This document shows, piece after piece, positions 8,794-17,436 of a stretch of 64,000 nt of DNA (position 1 is its first letter; the number at the start of each line of letters is the position of its first letter). The stretch is taken from positions 1 to 64,000 of the IMG/VR virus record IMGVR_UViG_3300045996_000607, one strand, 5' to 3'. The notes under the pieces are model-generated. The model did not search any database and was not told where the DNA came from. It saw nothing but the letters and a program-made list of their open reading frames with translations. The translations under genes and the position numbers were made by a program. The stretch is from a virus.

Positions 8794-9123
8794 ATGAGCG
8801 TTCAGGATTACTCGACAACCCCGGGTAGCAACACCAGCATCAGCGGAATCAACATCGGGGAAAACTGCCCCGCCGCGAACGTAAACGGCGCTATCCGGCA
8901 GTTCATGGCCGACGTGAAGGTCATGTACAACGCGCTGCCCGATGTTTCGGCTTATGTGACCAAGAGCGGCGGGGTTTTTATAGCTAATCCGACATTCAGT
9001 GGCCGTGGCGGCTACGTCCATATGAACGACGTGGCCAATACCTCGGGCCGGGTTTTCGTGCAGCCGGCTGGTGGTGCCGCTCCGAGTATGTCGAATGGCG
9101 ACTGGCTGCTGGAATATACGTGA
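8794..9123 (+). CDS. Tailspike anchor-like protein
   Basis: 109 residues. The start MSVQDYSTTPGSNTSISG resembles the N-terminus of the genome 2 tailspike (MSFSDYSGTPASNTTLGD, 55763), where it is fused to the beta-helix. This looks like the virion-binding anchor of a spike, here as a separate gene or as the remnant of one whose body was replaced. The stop overlaps the next GTG start. Confidence 0.65.
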   Translation: MSVQDYSTTPGSNTSISGINIGENCPAANVNGAIRQFMADVKVMYNALPDVSAYVTKSGGVFIANPTFSGRGGYVHMNDVANTSGRVFVQPAGGAAPSMSNGDWLLEYT

Positions 9124-9560
9124 TCACCATCATGCACGCGGGTGCGGCCCGCGCCGTCACATCCGGCAAGATCATGCTCGGAGGCGGGCTTCGCACGCTC
9201 CGCTCTATCAAGGTGATGCACGCGGGGTCGCTGCGCACCGTCGCGTCGTTTGTTGGCCCGCTGACGGCGGCTGCATCGCCGGACGACGCATACGGCTCAG
9301 GCAGCGGCCTGTCTGGTCAGGTCGTCAGTAGCTCGTACGTAACCGCCATCCCGAGCGGAGGCGCGGGTCCGTACACGTATTTCTGGACCCGCACCGGCAG
9401 CGCCACGCTGAGCAGCACGAATCTGGCCACCGTCAACGTCTCCCAATTTCTTCCGAAATTCGGGGCCTCGAGCGGGTCTCTTAGCTGCACCGTGACGGAC
9501 AGCCTTGGCAGTACCGCGATCTGCGGCGCTACCTACACTCTTGATAATGGCGGGTTCTGA
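9120..9560 (+). CDS. Ig-like tail-associated protein
   Basis: 146 residues, GTG start within the previous stop. The second half reads as an immunoglobulin-like beta sandwich (PYTYFWTRTGSATLSSTN, SGSLSCTVTDSLGSTAICG). Such domains decorate phage tails and help weak binding to cell-surface sugars. It lies between anchor and spike body and has no counterpart in genome 2. Confidence 0.65.
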   Translation: MITIMHAGAARAVTSGKIMLGGGLRTLRSIKVMHAGSLRTVASFVGPLTAAASPDDAYGSGSGLSGQVVSSSYVTAIPSGGAGPYTYFWTRTGSATLSSTNLATVNVSQFLPKFGASSGSLSCTVTDSLGSTAICGATYTLDNGGF

Positions 9561-11461
9561 TGTTCCATTACTTCAATAATCTCGTCAACGCCGCCAACGG
9601 CAACGCGCTCCCGGGCTACCTCATCTATGTGCTGGATGCTGGTGGCGCCATCATCCCGATCTACTCGGATGAGAGCGGCACCCCGATCCAGACTGTCTCC
9701 GAATATGAGAACGCGGCGATCACCGACACAGAGGGGAACTACGACTTCTACGTCGATGATGGCACCTACAGCCTCCAGTTCAGGACGGTTGCGGGCAGCA
9801 TACTCGACACGATCGTAAACGTGCCGATGATCAGCAACGTCGCACTGCTGGATCTGAGCGCGGATGACGGCGCCACACTGGTCGGCACTGCCGGTGGCGA
9901 CACGGTGCAGCAGGAGCTGGACGCGAAGGTTCCGATCGTGGGCCTCGCTGCCACCTCCGGCTCCTCCCTCGTCGGCTTCCTCCAGTCCGGCACCGGAGCC
10001 GTGGCGCGTACGGCACAAGACAAGGGCCGCGATGTCATCTCGGTCAACGACTTCGGGGCCGTGGGGGATGGCGTCACCGATAACACAGCGGCGATCAACA
10101 AGGCCGTACTCGCGGCAGCGCTGGCGGGTGGCGGTGAGGTAATCTTCGGGGCGGCGACGGGCGAATACAGGGTCGTTGGCCCGGTGATATTGCCCTCCAA
10201 TGTGGTGATAAACCTCAGCGGCCAGATCCTCTCCGCCGATGGGTACAATGACGGCAACGAAATGTTCGTCACAGGAACCGTTGAGGCCGGCGCGCTCGCT
10301 TCCAACTTGGGGAGCCCAGCCGAGACAAAGATCGTGGGATATTCTCGCGTCTACAACGGCATGATCAAGGACGTTGGTATGGCGTTTCACATGCGGAATT
10401 TCAATTTCGCGTGTTCGATCGATAACGTCAGCACTTTCGACGCTCTGCAATTCGGCGTCTTTGAGCGCTGTTTTTACATGTCGATGGATAATTGCTCGGC
10501 TCGGGGATCCAGCGACATTCCGTCCCCCACCTACCATTTTACCGAGCAGAATAACCTCATCAACTTGCGCCGGGTGAGCGCCACGGCCGCCTCTCCGTTC
10601 TGCTTTGAGGGCGGGTCTACCGGCGTCACCCTTACCAGTTGCTCCGGAGAGGGCGGCATCGGCAAAGGCGTGGAATTCAAGGACGACTGCCTCGGGTTCA
10701 CCGTGGATGCCGGTTACTGGGAGGCAATCCAGGGCACGCTTTTCGACTTCACCGCGGCCGGCGCTTGCTCGGTGCGGTTTACCAGCAATTATATCAACTA
10801 TGTGGACACCGTGTTTGACGACGGCGGCGTGAGTGCCACTGGCACGCTGTTCGGCTCTTTTGATGACTCCAACTACATCGCTAACGCCGGGAATACGCTC
10901 GAGGGTTTCACCTACGATGGCGCAATGAAGGTCTCCGGGGCGCGGAACTTCATCAAGTTCGAATTGCCCTATGCGAACGACGTAGCGGCCACGCTTCCTG
11001 CGAACTGGACGGTCGGGCAGAACACCCGCATCTCCCGCGAGATCGGCACTTCAGGGGCTACGTTGACGGACATTCGGGGGCGCAGCCAATTCTATCCGGT
11101 CGGCATCATCCCCATCCCGCGCGCGGGTGATGTGGGTGAGCCGCTCGCCGGACGAGTGACGGGATCCACCAGTGTGGCGAATGTTCCGATTCCCACCGGA
11201 GGCAGCGTTGTCGCGACAATCGACACCAAGCTGGTCTGGCGTCCGAAAACACTCAGGGCCACTTATGTGTTGTGGGCTCAGGACAATGCCGACCTCTACA
11301 AGCTCTATGGCGACATCTACGGCGATCAGGTCGTTGAGGGCGACTCCACGGTCAAGACGGTTACCGCGTCCGACAATGGCGGTTTCCTGCGCCTGACGAT
11401 CGCGAGCCTGGACAACACCAACGGCAGCGCGACTCTGACGGGTACGGTCCAGCTCGCATGA
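9560..11461 (+). CDS. Tailspike, right-handed beta-helix
   Basis: 633 residues. After about 150 residues of beta-rich anchor (DTEGNYDFYVDDGTYSLQF) comes VISVNDFGAVGDGVTDNTAA, the start of pectate-lyase-type beta-helices in tailspikes, then long Gly/Asn/Ser-rich strands. It probably binds and may degrade O-antigen or capsule; active residues cannot be assigned. The last 136 bases overlap the opposing acyltransferase frame. The N-terminal domain differs from that of the genome 2 spike. Confidence 0.85.
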   Translation: MFHYFNNLVNAANGNALPGYLIYVLDAGGAIIPIYSDESGTPIQTVSEYENAAITDTEGNYDFYVDDGTYSLQFRTVAGSILDTIVNVPMISNVALLDLSADDGATLVGTAGGDTVQQELDAKVPIVGLAATSGSSLVGFLQSGTGAVARTAQDKGRDVISVNDFGAVGDGVTDNTAAINKAVLAAALAGGGEVIFGAATGEYRVVGPVILPSNVVINLSGQILSADGYNDGNEMFVTGTVEAGALASNLGSPAETKIVGYSRVYNGMIKDVGMAFHMRNFNFACSIDNVSTFDALQFGVFERCFYMSMDNCSARGSSDIPSPTYHFTEQNNLINLRRVSATAASPFCFEGGSTGVTLTSCSGEGGIGKGVEFKDDCLGFTVDAGYWEAIQGTLFDFTAAGACSVRFTSNYINYVDTVFDDGGVSATGTLFGSFDDSNYIANAGNTLEGFTYDGAMKVSGARNFIKFELPYANDVAATLPANWTVGQNTRISREIGTSGATLTDIRGRSQFYPVGIIPIPRAGDVGEPLAGRVTGSTSVANVPIPTGGSVVATIDTKLVWRPKTLRATYVLWAQDNADLYKLYGDIYGDQVVEGDSTVKTVTASDNGGFLRLTIASLDNTNGSATLTGTVQLA

Positions 11462-12162
11462 CGCTCGATCAACCAGTAAGACGCAATGCCCACTGCGAGA
11501 CTGGCGGGCACCCCCAGCCACGGCACGCCAGCGCGGACGACAAGGGCAATGCACATCATCTGCCACACGTAGATGCTGTATCCCGCGCGTCCGATGCCAG
11601 CCAGCCACCGTGGCGTCGGCCATTGTGGCGCCTCATACTTCGCCAGCAAGCCTCCCGCCGCGAAGAAGCCTATGCTCCCCACCAGCGTCATAGGGGCGCC
11701 GGCGAGCAGCCAATAGCCAATGCCGACCGGAGCAAGGGCCCACAGCAGGCCACGCCTTTTCGCGACCGCGGGCCAAAGCGCGTAAGCCTGCATCTCGACG
11801 GCGATCGACCACAGGTGCCAGACGTGGCCGTGGGTGCCGACCATATCGCGGGCAATCAGCTGATCGGACAGGAACAGGAAGTGCCAGCCGTAGCCGGCCA
11901 TTCCTCTGCCCTGAGCGAGGTTCATCGCAAGATTGATGGCGAGATAAGCGAACAACAGCGGAATGATGCGGGTGGCTCTGCGCGCCCAGAAGGCGCCGAC
12001 ACCAACGCCGCCCGCCAGTTGCCTCGTAATGAAGTAGCCGGAAAGCGTGAAGAAGACCGGCACCCCGAGCCAGCCAACGGGAAACGCGCCCGCATGAAAC
12101 AGCAGCACGGCGAGAACAGCGAGGCCGCGCAGCGCGTCAAGTGTAGGCGCTCGGCCCTTCAT
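11326..12162 (-). CDS. Acyltransferase family 3 membrane protein (O-antigen type)
   Basis: 278 residues with many membrane helices. The start LDALRGLAVLAVLLFHAG is the family signature, with the conserved Arg and His; VPVFFTLSGYFI and the late YSIYVWQMM segment also fit. Related phage enzymes acetylate host O-antigen in the lysogen and change the receptor. It faces the tailspike tail-to-tail; the C-terminal residues inside the overlap may be dispensable. The start has a GAGGG site 5' of ATG. Genome 2 carries a different member at the same place (57424-58290). Confidence 0.85.
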   Translation of the reverse strand: MKGRAPTLDALRGLAVLAVLLFHAGAFPVGWLGVPVFFTLSGYFITRQLAGGVGVGAFWARRATRIIPLLFAYLAINLAMNLAQGRGMAGYGWHFLFLSDQLIARDMVGTHGHVWHLWSIAVEMQAYALWPAVAKRRGLLWALAPVGIGYWLLAGAPMTLVGSIGFFAAGGLLAKYEAPQWPTPRWLAGIGRAGYSIYVWQMMCIALVVRAGVPWLGVPASLAVGIASYWLIERHASWTVPVRVALPLVLSRLAIVRRRKPPLSDAVTVLTVESPSTT

Positions 12163-12209
12163 CCCTCAGACTTACCACACCCCGGACTCACCGCAAAGAG
12201 GGAAGCTGC

Positions 12210-12614
12210 GTGACCCTGACATCCGCTCTTGCCCTTCTGGGCGCTATCCTCGGGCCAGCGGGCATCGGCTTCCTGCTGAAGACGTGGCTCGACCATCAAC
12301 GCGGCAAACGCAAGCAGTCTGATGATGTCGCCATGGCGCTTGTCGAGAAGCTGGAAGCCCGCGTCGAGAAGCTGGAAGGCTCGCTCGAGCGGGAACAGGA
12401 GCGATGCGAGGCGATGCTCGGCGTCCACCGGCACCGCATCAACAATCAGCGGACGTTGATCTATTCGCTGCTGCACTTGTTCGACATGCCCGCTGCACGC
12501 CGGAAGGCGGCGCTGGTGATCGTGCGCGCCGAGCTTGCTTCAATGGAGCAGGCGGAGGCCGTCGAGAAGGGCATCGTTGCCGCAGCGCCTCTAGCCACCC
12601 CGGAGGCTGCATGA
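12210..12614 (+). CDS. Membrane-anchored coiled-coil protein, spanin-like
   Basis: 134 residues, GTG start with GAGGG upstream. One N-terminal membrane helix (ALALLGAILGPAGIGFLL) is followed by a charged coiled coil (EKLEARVEKLEGSLEREQER). This layout and its place directly before the endolysin suit an inner-membrane spanin (Rz-like). No matching outer-membrane lipoprotein was found. Homologue in genome 2 at 58907-59284. Confidence 0.5.
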   Translation: MTLTSALALLGAILGPAGIGFLLKTWLDHQRGKRKQSDDVAMALVEKLEARVEKLEGSLEREQERCEAMLGVHRHRINNQRTLIYSLLHLFDMPAARRKAALVIVRAELASMEQAEAVEKGIVAAAPLATPEAA

Positions 12615-13276
12615 CCATAGCCACCTTTCAGGCATGGCTGAACGCGCGCGGCGCTGACATCGCCGTTGATGGCGCGGGTGGGCCGAAGACCCGCGCTGCG
12701 ATCCTGGACGTATTCACCAACCTCCATGCGCCGGCAGTCGACAGCGTGGAGCTCGCCGGCTTCGCGGACGATCTCGGTGTGAGCCTGAAGCAGATGATGG
12801 CCGTGGCCAAGGTCGAGTCTGCTGGCGGTGGCTTCACCGATACCGGCCGCCCCAAGATCCTTTTTGAGCGACATTACTTCTGGCGCCTGACGCAAGGCGC
12901 CCATGGGTTGCAGCCGTGGAGCAATCCGCAAGGGGGCGGCTATGATCAGGACAGCTGGTCGAAGCTGTGCCTTGCCGCGTGCGTAGATCCCTCTGCCGCC
13001 TTTGCCTCATGCAGCTGGGGCAAGTTCCAGATCATGGGCGCGCACTGGCTCGCGCTCGATTATCTCTCGAGCTACGGCATGGCCTATACGATGGTCCACA
13101 GCGAGGCTGACCACTACGAGGCGCTGGTGCGGTTCGTGAAGGCGAACCGGCTGGTGGAGGAAATGCGGGCCATCTCGCGCGATCCCGAGACGTGCCGGGG
13201 TTTCGCGAAGGCGTATAATGGCCCGGGCTACGAGCGCTTCCGCTATCATCTCAAGCTGGCAGAGGCGATGCGATGA
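12611..13276 (+). CDS. Endolysin, N-acetylmuramidase type
   Basis: 221 residues, ATGA overlap with the preceding gene. Residues 1-40 resemble a peptidoglycan-binding repeat (FQAWLNARGADIAVDG); the rest is the phage muramidase family: MAVAKVESAGGGF with the likely catalytic Glu, KILFERHYFWRLT, and SWGKFQIMG. It would cut the glycan strands at the end of infection. Genome 2 has an unrelated lysozyme here (59281-59862). Confidence 0.85.
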   Translation: MTIATFQAWLNARGADIAVDGAGGPKTRAAILDVFTNLHAPAVDSVELAGFADDLGVSLKQMMAVAKVESAGGGFTDTGRPKILFERHYFWRLTQGAHGLQPWSNPQGGGYDQDSWSKLCLAACVDPSAAFASCSWGKFQIMGAHWLALDYLSSYGMAYTMVHSEADHYEALVRFVKANRLVEEMRAISRDPETCRGFAKAYNGPGYERFRYHLKLAEAMR

Positions 13277-13542
13277 ACCTCCCCCGCCTCTCCGATCACG
13301 GCAGCGAAATCGGCCTGCTCGCATGGCTCGGAAGCGGCGTCATCGCTATCCTGCTGGTCGCGGCATGGAAGGGCTGGCTCGCTGGCCAGAACGCGATCGA
13401 CGTCGCCGCATTCCTGCTCGTTCTGCAGCGCATCGTAGAGGCCGTACAGAAGCGCTGGGAGCAACGATCCATCGACCGCATGGGCCAGAGCCTCGCCAAC
13501 GCGCCTCCATCCGATCCGCCGTCGACCGGCGCGCAATCGTAG
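13273..13542 (+). CDS. Holin candidate, two membrane helices
   Basis: 89 residues, start overlapping the endolysin stop. Two hydrophobic segments (LLAWLGSGVIAILLVAAW and AIDVAAFLLVLQRIV) and a polar Pro/Ser-rich tail. Size and place after the endolysin fit a holin; no sequence family is recognised. Its stop lies within the 27-bp block shared with genome 2. Confidence 0.55.
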   Translation: MNLPRLSDHGSEIGLLAWLGSGVIAILLVAAWKGWLAGQNAIDVAAFLLVLQRIVEAVQKRWEQRSIDRMGQSLANAPPSDPPSTGAQS

Positions 13543-13562
13543 GCAGGTTTTGGGCGGGTTGG
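13536..13562 (+). repeat. 27-bp block shared with genome 2, copy 1
   Basis: Identical to 60214-60240, running from the holin stop into the intergenic space. In genome 1 it leads straight into the 3' end of the Zn-binding gene; in genome 2 a 190-bp insertion follows. It may be a homology point for exchange or a convergent transcription boundary. No hairpin seen. Confidence 0.7.
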
Positions 13563-13787
13563 CTAATTCCTGATAGCGCTGCTGGACGTGTCCCTGCGCG
13601 GGATCACATCACCGGGCCGCTCTCCGCACTTGCATCGCAGCCGGGCCTTGAGTTCATCCAGCGTGAGGTCGCCCAGCCGCTCGAGCAACTCCTTCGCGCT
13701 CATCACCCGGATACGCTTGCAGCCGGGCTTGTGGCAGCCGACGTGGACGTTCAGGCCGTCTGATATGAGGTGGGAGAGCTTTCTCAC
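13563..13787 (-). CDS. Small zinc-binding early protein
   Basis: About 74 residues from GTG 13787, chosen because it overlaps the upstream stop (GTGA) and matches the genome 2 start. Cysteines in CHKPGCKRIRV and LRCKCGE suggest one zinc site; the middle (AKELLERLGDLTLDELKARL) is helical. It is over 90% identical to 60431-60655, far closer than any tail gene pair, so it was exchanged recently or is strongly constrained. Confidence 0.75.
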   Translation of the reverse strand: MRKLSHLISDGLNVHVGCHKPGCKRIRVMSAKELLERLGDLTLDELKARLRCKCGERPGDVIPRRDTSSSAIRN

Positions 13788-13870
13788 CCCCACGCCATCC
13801 AGCAGGCGGCAAACACCAGCATACCGAAGAAGCCGCGGAGGAAGCGGCGGTCGGTGATTAGTGCGCGCAT
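13784..13870 (-). CDS. 28-residue membrane peptide
   Basis: ATG to TGA, overlapping the GTG of the zinc-protein gene. It ends GFFGMLVFAACWMAWG, a single hydrophobic helix. Genome 2 has the same peptide (60652-60738) ending MLVFAACWMALG with the same overlap, which supports translation. The genome 1 start lies where the TnpB element joins, so its upstream region differs. Confidence 0.65.
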   Translation of the reverse strand: MRALITDRRFLRGFFGMLVFAACWMAWG

Positions 13871-15200
13871 TCAGATGCTATAGCGTGGACAGAACGTTTG
13901 CGGAACGCTAGTGTTAGTCCGTGCTCGTCACCTACGTCTTCCGGGTTCGCCCAACCGCTGCGCAGTATGCGCGGCTTGACGAGATACTCCGAGACCAGCG
14001 CCATCTCTACAACGCCGCCCTACAAGAGCGGCAGGAAGGATGGCGCCGCGGTATCTCCATCTCCCAAAATGACCAGACCAAATCGCTGACCGAGATCCGG
14101 GCTTTCGATGAAGTATACGGCAGCCTGCCCTACAATCTCTCGAAATGGACACTTTGCCGACTTGAGGACGCCATGAGGGGCTTCTTCCGTCGCGTGAAGC
14201 GCGGCGCTCGCAGTGGCTTCCCTCGCTTCCGCGGCGCCGGTCGTTGGCGCAGCTTTGGGTTCTCTCAGAAGGATGGGCTCAGGCTTGTTGGTTCGACCCT
14301 CCGATTCAGCGGTGGGCTTGTCGGCGGACTGAAGATCAAGATGCACCGTCCCCTTCCTGAGGGGGCGCAAATCAAATCTGCGGTCTTTACCAAACAAAGC
14401 GGACGATGGCGGGCGGCACTGGCGATCGACATAGCGGTAGCCAGCAGGCATGAACTTCCGGGAACCGCAACAGGAATGGATGTGGGTATCGAAGCGATAG
14501 CCACGCTTTCGGATGGGAGTCGCTTTGCCAACCTTCGGGCCGGCACCCACCGTAAGGCCGCATTGCGTCGCGCCTCACGCGCTTTGGGTCGATGTAAGCG
14601 AGGTTCGCGGCGCCGCCTTAAGGCGCGCGCCCGTCTCGCTCGCCTCCAGCGGCTGGTTAGGCAGGCTCGAACCAACCACCTCCACCAAGTCTCTTCGGTA
14701 ATTGCGCGCGATTACGAATTGATTGTAGTCGAGGCTCTGAAGCTTCGGAATATGACCCGTTCCGCGTCCGGCACAGTTGACGCCCCGGGGAGCAACGTCC
14801 GGCAGAAGGCCGGTCTGAACCGCGCGCTGGCAGATGCCGCGCCGGGAAGGTTGATCGAGATGCTGCGCTACAAGGCTGAGAGGGCCGGTGGCGTGATGAT
14901 CGCGGTCGATCCGAAGCGGACATCGCAGGAATGCAGTTCCTGTGGTGAGATCGTAAAGAAGGCGCTGTCTGAGCGTCGTCACGTTTGCGCTTGTGGCGCA
15001 AACCTTCATCGCGATCACAATGCCGCGATCAACATATTAGCGCGCGGCCTTGCTGCGCACGGGGCTGTCAGGGGCCCCGGAGACGCCAACGTGGGACAAC
15101 AGTCCGTGCGTCGTCTCGGAACAGCGGAGCCGCTGGCGGCTTAGCCGCTAACGACCGTACCAAGATTGCCGCATCGATTCCGGCGCGTTGATCCCAATGA
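13871..15200 (+). mobile_element. TnpB-only IS200/IS605-type element
   Basis: Homology to genome 2 stops near 13857-13870, just before a hairpin TAGCGT...ACGCTA (13874-13903 approx.) typical of the left end of such elements, then tnpB. No tnpA is present. The right end is not fixed; a GCGGC-TTA-GCCGC hairpin spans the tnpB stop. In genome 2 the uninterrupted site continues with a 50-residue gene (60735-60887) that genome 1 lacks. Confidence 0.6.
13921..15144 (+). CDS. tnpB: TnpB RNA-guided nuclease
   Basis: 407 residues, GTG start. The RuvC triad is intact: Asp in GMDVGIEAIATL, Glu in IVVEALKLRNM, Asp in LHRDHNAAINI. A zinc ribbon has CSSC and CAC pairs near residues 340-365. The N-terminus is the usual wedge and helical part. 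TnpB cuts DNA guided by an RNA from the element's right end and helps the element persist. It sits against the leftward flow of neighbouring phage genes and is most likely a passenger. Confidence 0.9.
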   Translation: MLVTYVFRVRPTAAQYARLDEILRDQRHLYNAALQERQEGWRRGISISQNDQTKSLTEIRAFDEVYGSLPYNLSKWTLCRLEDAMRGFFRRVKRGARSGFPRFRGAGRWRSFGFSQKDGLRLVGSTLRFSGGLVGGLKIKMHRPLPEGAQIKSAVFTKQSGRWRAALAIDIAVASRHELPGTATGMDVGIEAIATLSDGSRFANLRAGTHRKAALRRASRALGRCKRGSRRRLKARARLARLQRLVRQARTNHLHQVSSVIARDYELIVVEALKLRNMTRSASGTVDAPGSNVRQKAGLNRALADAAPGRLIEMLRYKAERAGGVMIAVDPKRTSQECSSCGEIVKKALSERRHVCACGANLHRDHNAAINILARGLAAHGAVRGPGDANVGQQSVRRLGTAEPLAA

Positions 15201-15221
15201 CCATAATACAAACACCCCCGA

Positions 15222-15404
15222 TCAGCAGGGGCTATTGAGTTCGACGCCCAGAAAGCTGGCGAGGTTTGCGCGCGGAGTTCCGAAGCGCATGCATTCTTCG
15301 CACAGAGCAGACCAATGTTCCTTCTTGGCGCCGCAGTGCTCGCACATCGGCCGGTTGGCGATGATACGGTGTCGTAGGGTTGCGAGAGAGGGTTTGCCCG
15401 TCAT
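15222..15404 (-). CDS. Zinc-ribbon early protein (60 aa)
   Basis: Two CxxC pairs (MCEHCGAKKEHW and LCEECMRFG) form a zinc ribbon. The start overlaps the previous stop (ATGA). No family recognised; such ribbons are common in phage early operons and may bind nucleic acid. Confidence 0.7.
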   Translation of the reverse strand: MTGKPSLATLRHRIIANRPMCEHCGAKKEHWSALCEECMRFGTPRANLASFLGVELNSPC

Positions 15405-15856
15405 GATGAAGCTCCCATCCCTGCTATTTCAGCGTTGAGGGAGGGGGTGGAAGCGGCTCGGGCGCGTAGGGCGGCTGCGCAGATTGCGAGCGGGATTGTC
15501 GCGGCCCTCGCTCCGGCAGAGTACGGCTCCTCGGTCATCTCAAAGCCAGCACGTGGCGTTCGCTGATCTTCGCGAGAGTATCCGTAGGCAGCGGGGCTCA
15601 GCGGGGCACTGGCGCTCCACCACCAGTTCGGTTGCGCCAGAGTCATGGCGGCGTCGATAGAGCCGGTGAATGCGGGCAGCGTCCGTTTGTCCGCCACTAG
15701 AGGGCTTGCGTGGAACACCGTGGGTTCCTCGTCGCCGACAATGTAAATGCCGACATGCGCGTCAGGGTACAGCGCCTTGACGATCGCTGCATCAAGTTCC
15801 CGATCAGGCCCGGTCGCGGCCGTGCACAACTCAACCAATGCAAGAAGATCGCTCAT
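15401..15856 (-). CDS. Conserved early phage protein (151 aa)
   Basis: Contains ELCTAATGPDRELDAAI and FTGSIDAAMTL followed by ATIPLAICAAALRARA, a pattern frequent in early regions of alphaproteobacterial phages; function unknown. The first seven residues (MSDLLAL) and the end (TPSLNAEIAGM) are shared at DNA level with the otherwise unrelated protein 62502-62759 of genome 2, as if the middle had been swapped. Confidence 0.7.
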   Translation of the reverse strand: MSDLLALVELCTAATGPDRELDAAIVKALYPDAHVGIYIVGDEEPTVFHASPLVADKRTLPAFTGSIDAAMTLAQPNWWWSASAPLSPAAYGYSREDQRTPRAGFEMTEEPYSAGARAATIPLAICAAALRARAASTPSLNAEIAGMGASS

Positions 15857-16371
15857 GCTACACCTCCCAGGCGCGCTATCTCGGAAGAGGGGGTGGGGGC
15901 GTAGGATGCCTCCATAGCGGCTCGGAGTTCATCGTCGCTCAGGTCAGGCATTGCGCGGATGTGCTCCCACCTGATCAGACGAGCATCGGAAATGCTGTTG
16001 ATGTACGCTCGCAGATCATCCGTGAGGCGAAACCATTCGCCTTTTGGGCGGATGCGAGACTTCGCGAAATGACGGTGCAGTCGACCCTCTAGCCCTTCGT
16101 CCCCGGGGATCGTGGCGAGAACCTTGAGCTTCCCCGAGTTCGCGCATTGGAGTGTGCGAACGCGTGAAGCGAGATCACTCGTCCAGCCGATTTTGACCGT
16201 GCGCGAATTGCCAGCGCGGACGAAGTAGACGACGCCTGCCGCCGTTTCGTGTTTTCCACTCGCACCAAGAACGCCAGCCTTTTCAATGGCCGGTTTTCCA
16301 AGAACGGAAGGTGACTCTGGCGGATTTGCGTGCATGATGCCTATCGCAATTTTAAGTGGATATCGACGCAT
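15853..16371 (-). CDS. T5orf172 / GIY-YIG-like domain protein
   Basis: 172 residues. VVYFVRAGNSRTVKIGWTSD, TLQCANSGKLKVLATIPG and LEGRLHRHFAKSRIRPKGEW form the T5orf172 domain, related to GIY-YIG nucleases. The role is unknown; DNA binding or cutting is possible. ATG 16335 (MHANPPES) is an alternative start. The C-terminal SEIARLGGVA is reproduced in genome 2 as a 14-residue leftover frame (62971-63015). Confidence 0.75.
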   Translation of the reverse strand: MRRYPLKIAIGIMHANPPESPSVLGKPAIEKAGVLGASGKHETAAGVVYFVRAGNSRTVKIGWTSDLASRVRTLQCANSGKLKVLATIPGDEGLEGRLHRHFAKSRIRPKGEWFRLTDDLRAYINSISDARLIRWEHIRAMPDLSDDELRAAMEASYAPTPSSEIARLGGVA

Positions 16372-16374
16372 ATA

Positions 16375-17436
16375 CTAGGCAGATTTCGGGGTGTTTTCCA
16401 AGCGTTTTCGATGGACGCTCTTTGTTCCCTCCCATTTCAGGACTGCCGCAGAGCCAAGGCGCTTGTTGTTCCGGCGCCGCGCGTAGTGCTCGACCATCCC
16501 GAGGGATTGCCCTGTAATCGATGAAACCTCGCCCGTTGAGCAGCCGGCCTCGAGCAGGGCATTGACCGCATTCTTGCGGAGGCCGTGCGGCACCACCTCG
16601 TAGCTGAGCGTGCGGGCAAACCGCTGCAGGTGCTTGCGCAGCGTGTCGACCTTCATTGGGCGTCCATTGCGCCCGTAGAGAATCGTCAGGGCCTCGCGCG
16701 GGGTTGCGTCCAGCAGCGCCTTCAGGTCGCTGTGAAGCTGGATATCCAGCTCCTTGCCGGTCTTCTGCTGCTTCACATAGACGAAGCCATCGCGGATATC
16801 GGACCACCGCATCTTGCACACGTCGCCGATGCGCTGGCCGGTATAGTACAGCAGACCCACCGCGAGCCCGACGTTTGCATCAGAAAGAGCGGCCTCAATC
16901 AGATCCTCGGGCCATGGCTCATGCTCCTCCTCCGACTTCTCGCCGAAGTCGATACCATCGGTAGGGTCGATCTTGATCCATTCCCGCTTGATCGCGAACC
17001 TCATCAGGTTCTGCATCACGGCGAGCACCATCTTTGCGGCGCCGGGTGTAGCGGCCATCTTGTCCAGCAGCGCCACGATGTCGGAGCGCTCGACTTCAGC
17101 AAGCGGCGCATCCCCCATTTCCGCCTCGATCCGCCTGATGTAGATCAGGTAGGTGTGCTGCGTGCCGTTGCTGCGGCGGGTGAACTTCTCGCTCTTCTGG
17201 TATGCGCGACTCAGGTCGGCGACCGTGGTGTCGCTCTTGAGCGCAGCCCGCGACGTGCGAGCGGCCAGCAGCGAAGCATACACACCGCCATAGCTCGGGT
17301 CCGACTTCTTGGGCAGGCGCTTGTAGACGCGCTTGCCGGCAACCGTCTGGCCGGTGTCAAAATACTCGTAGTCATTGCCACGAGCGCGGACCTTCTTGAT
17401 GAAGTCGGGATATGAGGCGACCAGTTTACGCGGCAT
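16375..17436 (-). CDS. int: Tyrosine-recombinase integrase
   Basis: 353 residues from MPRKLVASYPDF; this start overlaps the excisionase gene by 11 bases. Catalytic residues are visible: Arg in TGQRIGDVC, Lys in KQQKTGKEL, HGLRKNAVNALLEAG (His and Arg), and Tyr in MVEHYARR. An N-terminal arm and a SAM-like core-binding domain precede it. It integrates and, with the next gene, excises the phage. No attachment site could be located. It marks genome 1 as temperate. Confidence 0.92.
   Translation of the reverse strand: MPRKLVASYPDFIKKVRARGNDYEYFDTGQTVAGKRVYKRLPKKSDPSYGGVYASLLAARTSRAALKSDTTVADLSRAYQKSEKFTRRSNGTQHTYLIYIRRIEAEMGDAPLAEVERSDIVALLDKMAATPGAAKMVLAVMQNLMRFAIKREWIKIDPTDGIDFGEKSEEEHEPWPEDLIEAALSDANVGLAVGLLYYTGQRIGDVCKMRWSDIRDGFVYVKQQKTGKELDIQLHSDLKALLDATPREALTILYGRNGRPMKVDTLRKHLQRFARTLSYEVVPHGLRKNAVNALLEAGCSTGEVSSITGQSLGMVEHYARRRNNKRLGSAAVLKWEGTKSVHRKRLENTPKSA

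Noticed and set aside
13536-13562. 27-bp identical block as an attachment site
   Set aside because: Shared by the two phages rather than repeated at the ends of one; no integrase next to it and no host sequence nearby.
14290-14310. tRNA-like GGTTCGACCC stretch
   Set aside because: Lies within tnpB and lacks acceptor and anticodon stems.
13921-15144. TnpB as part of a CRISPR-Cas locus
   Set aside because: No array of spaced repeats and no Cas1/Cas2; the size and architecture are those of a TnpB element.
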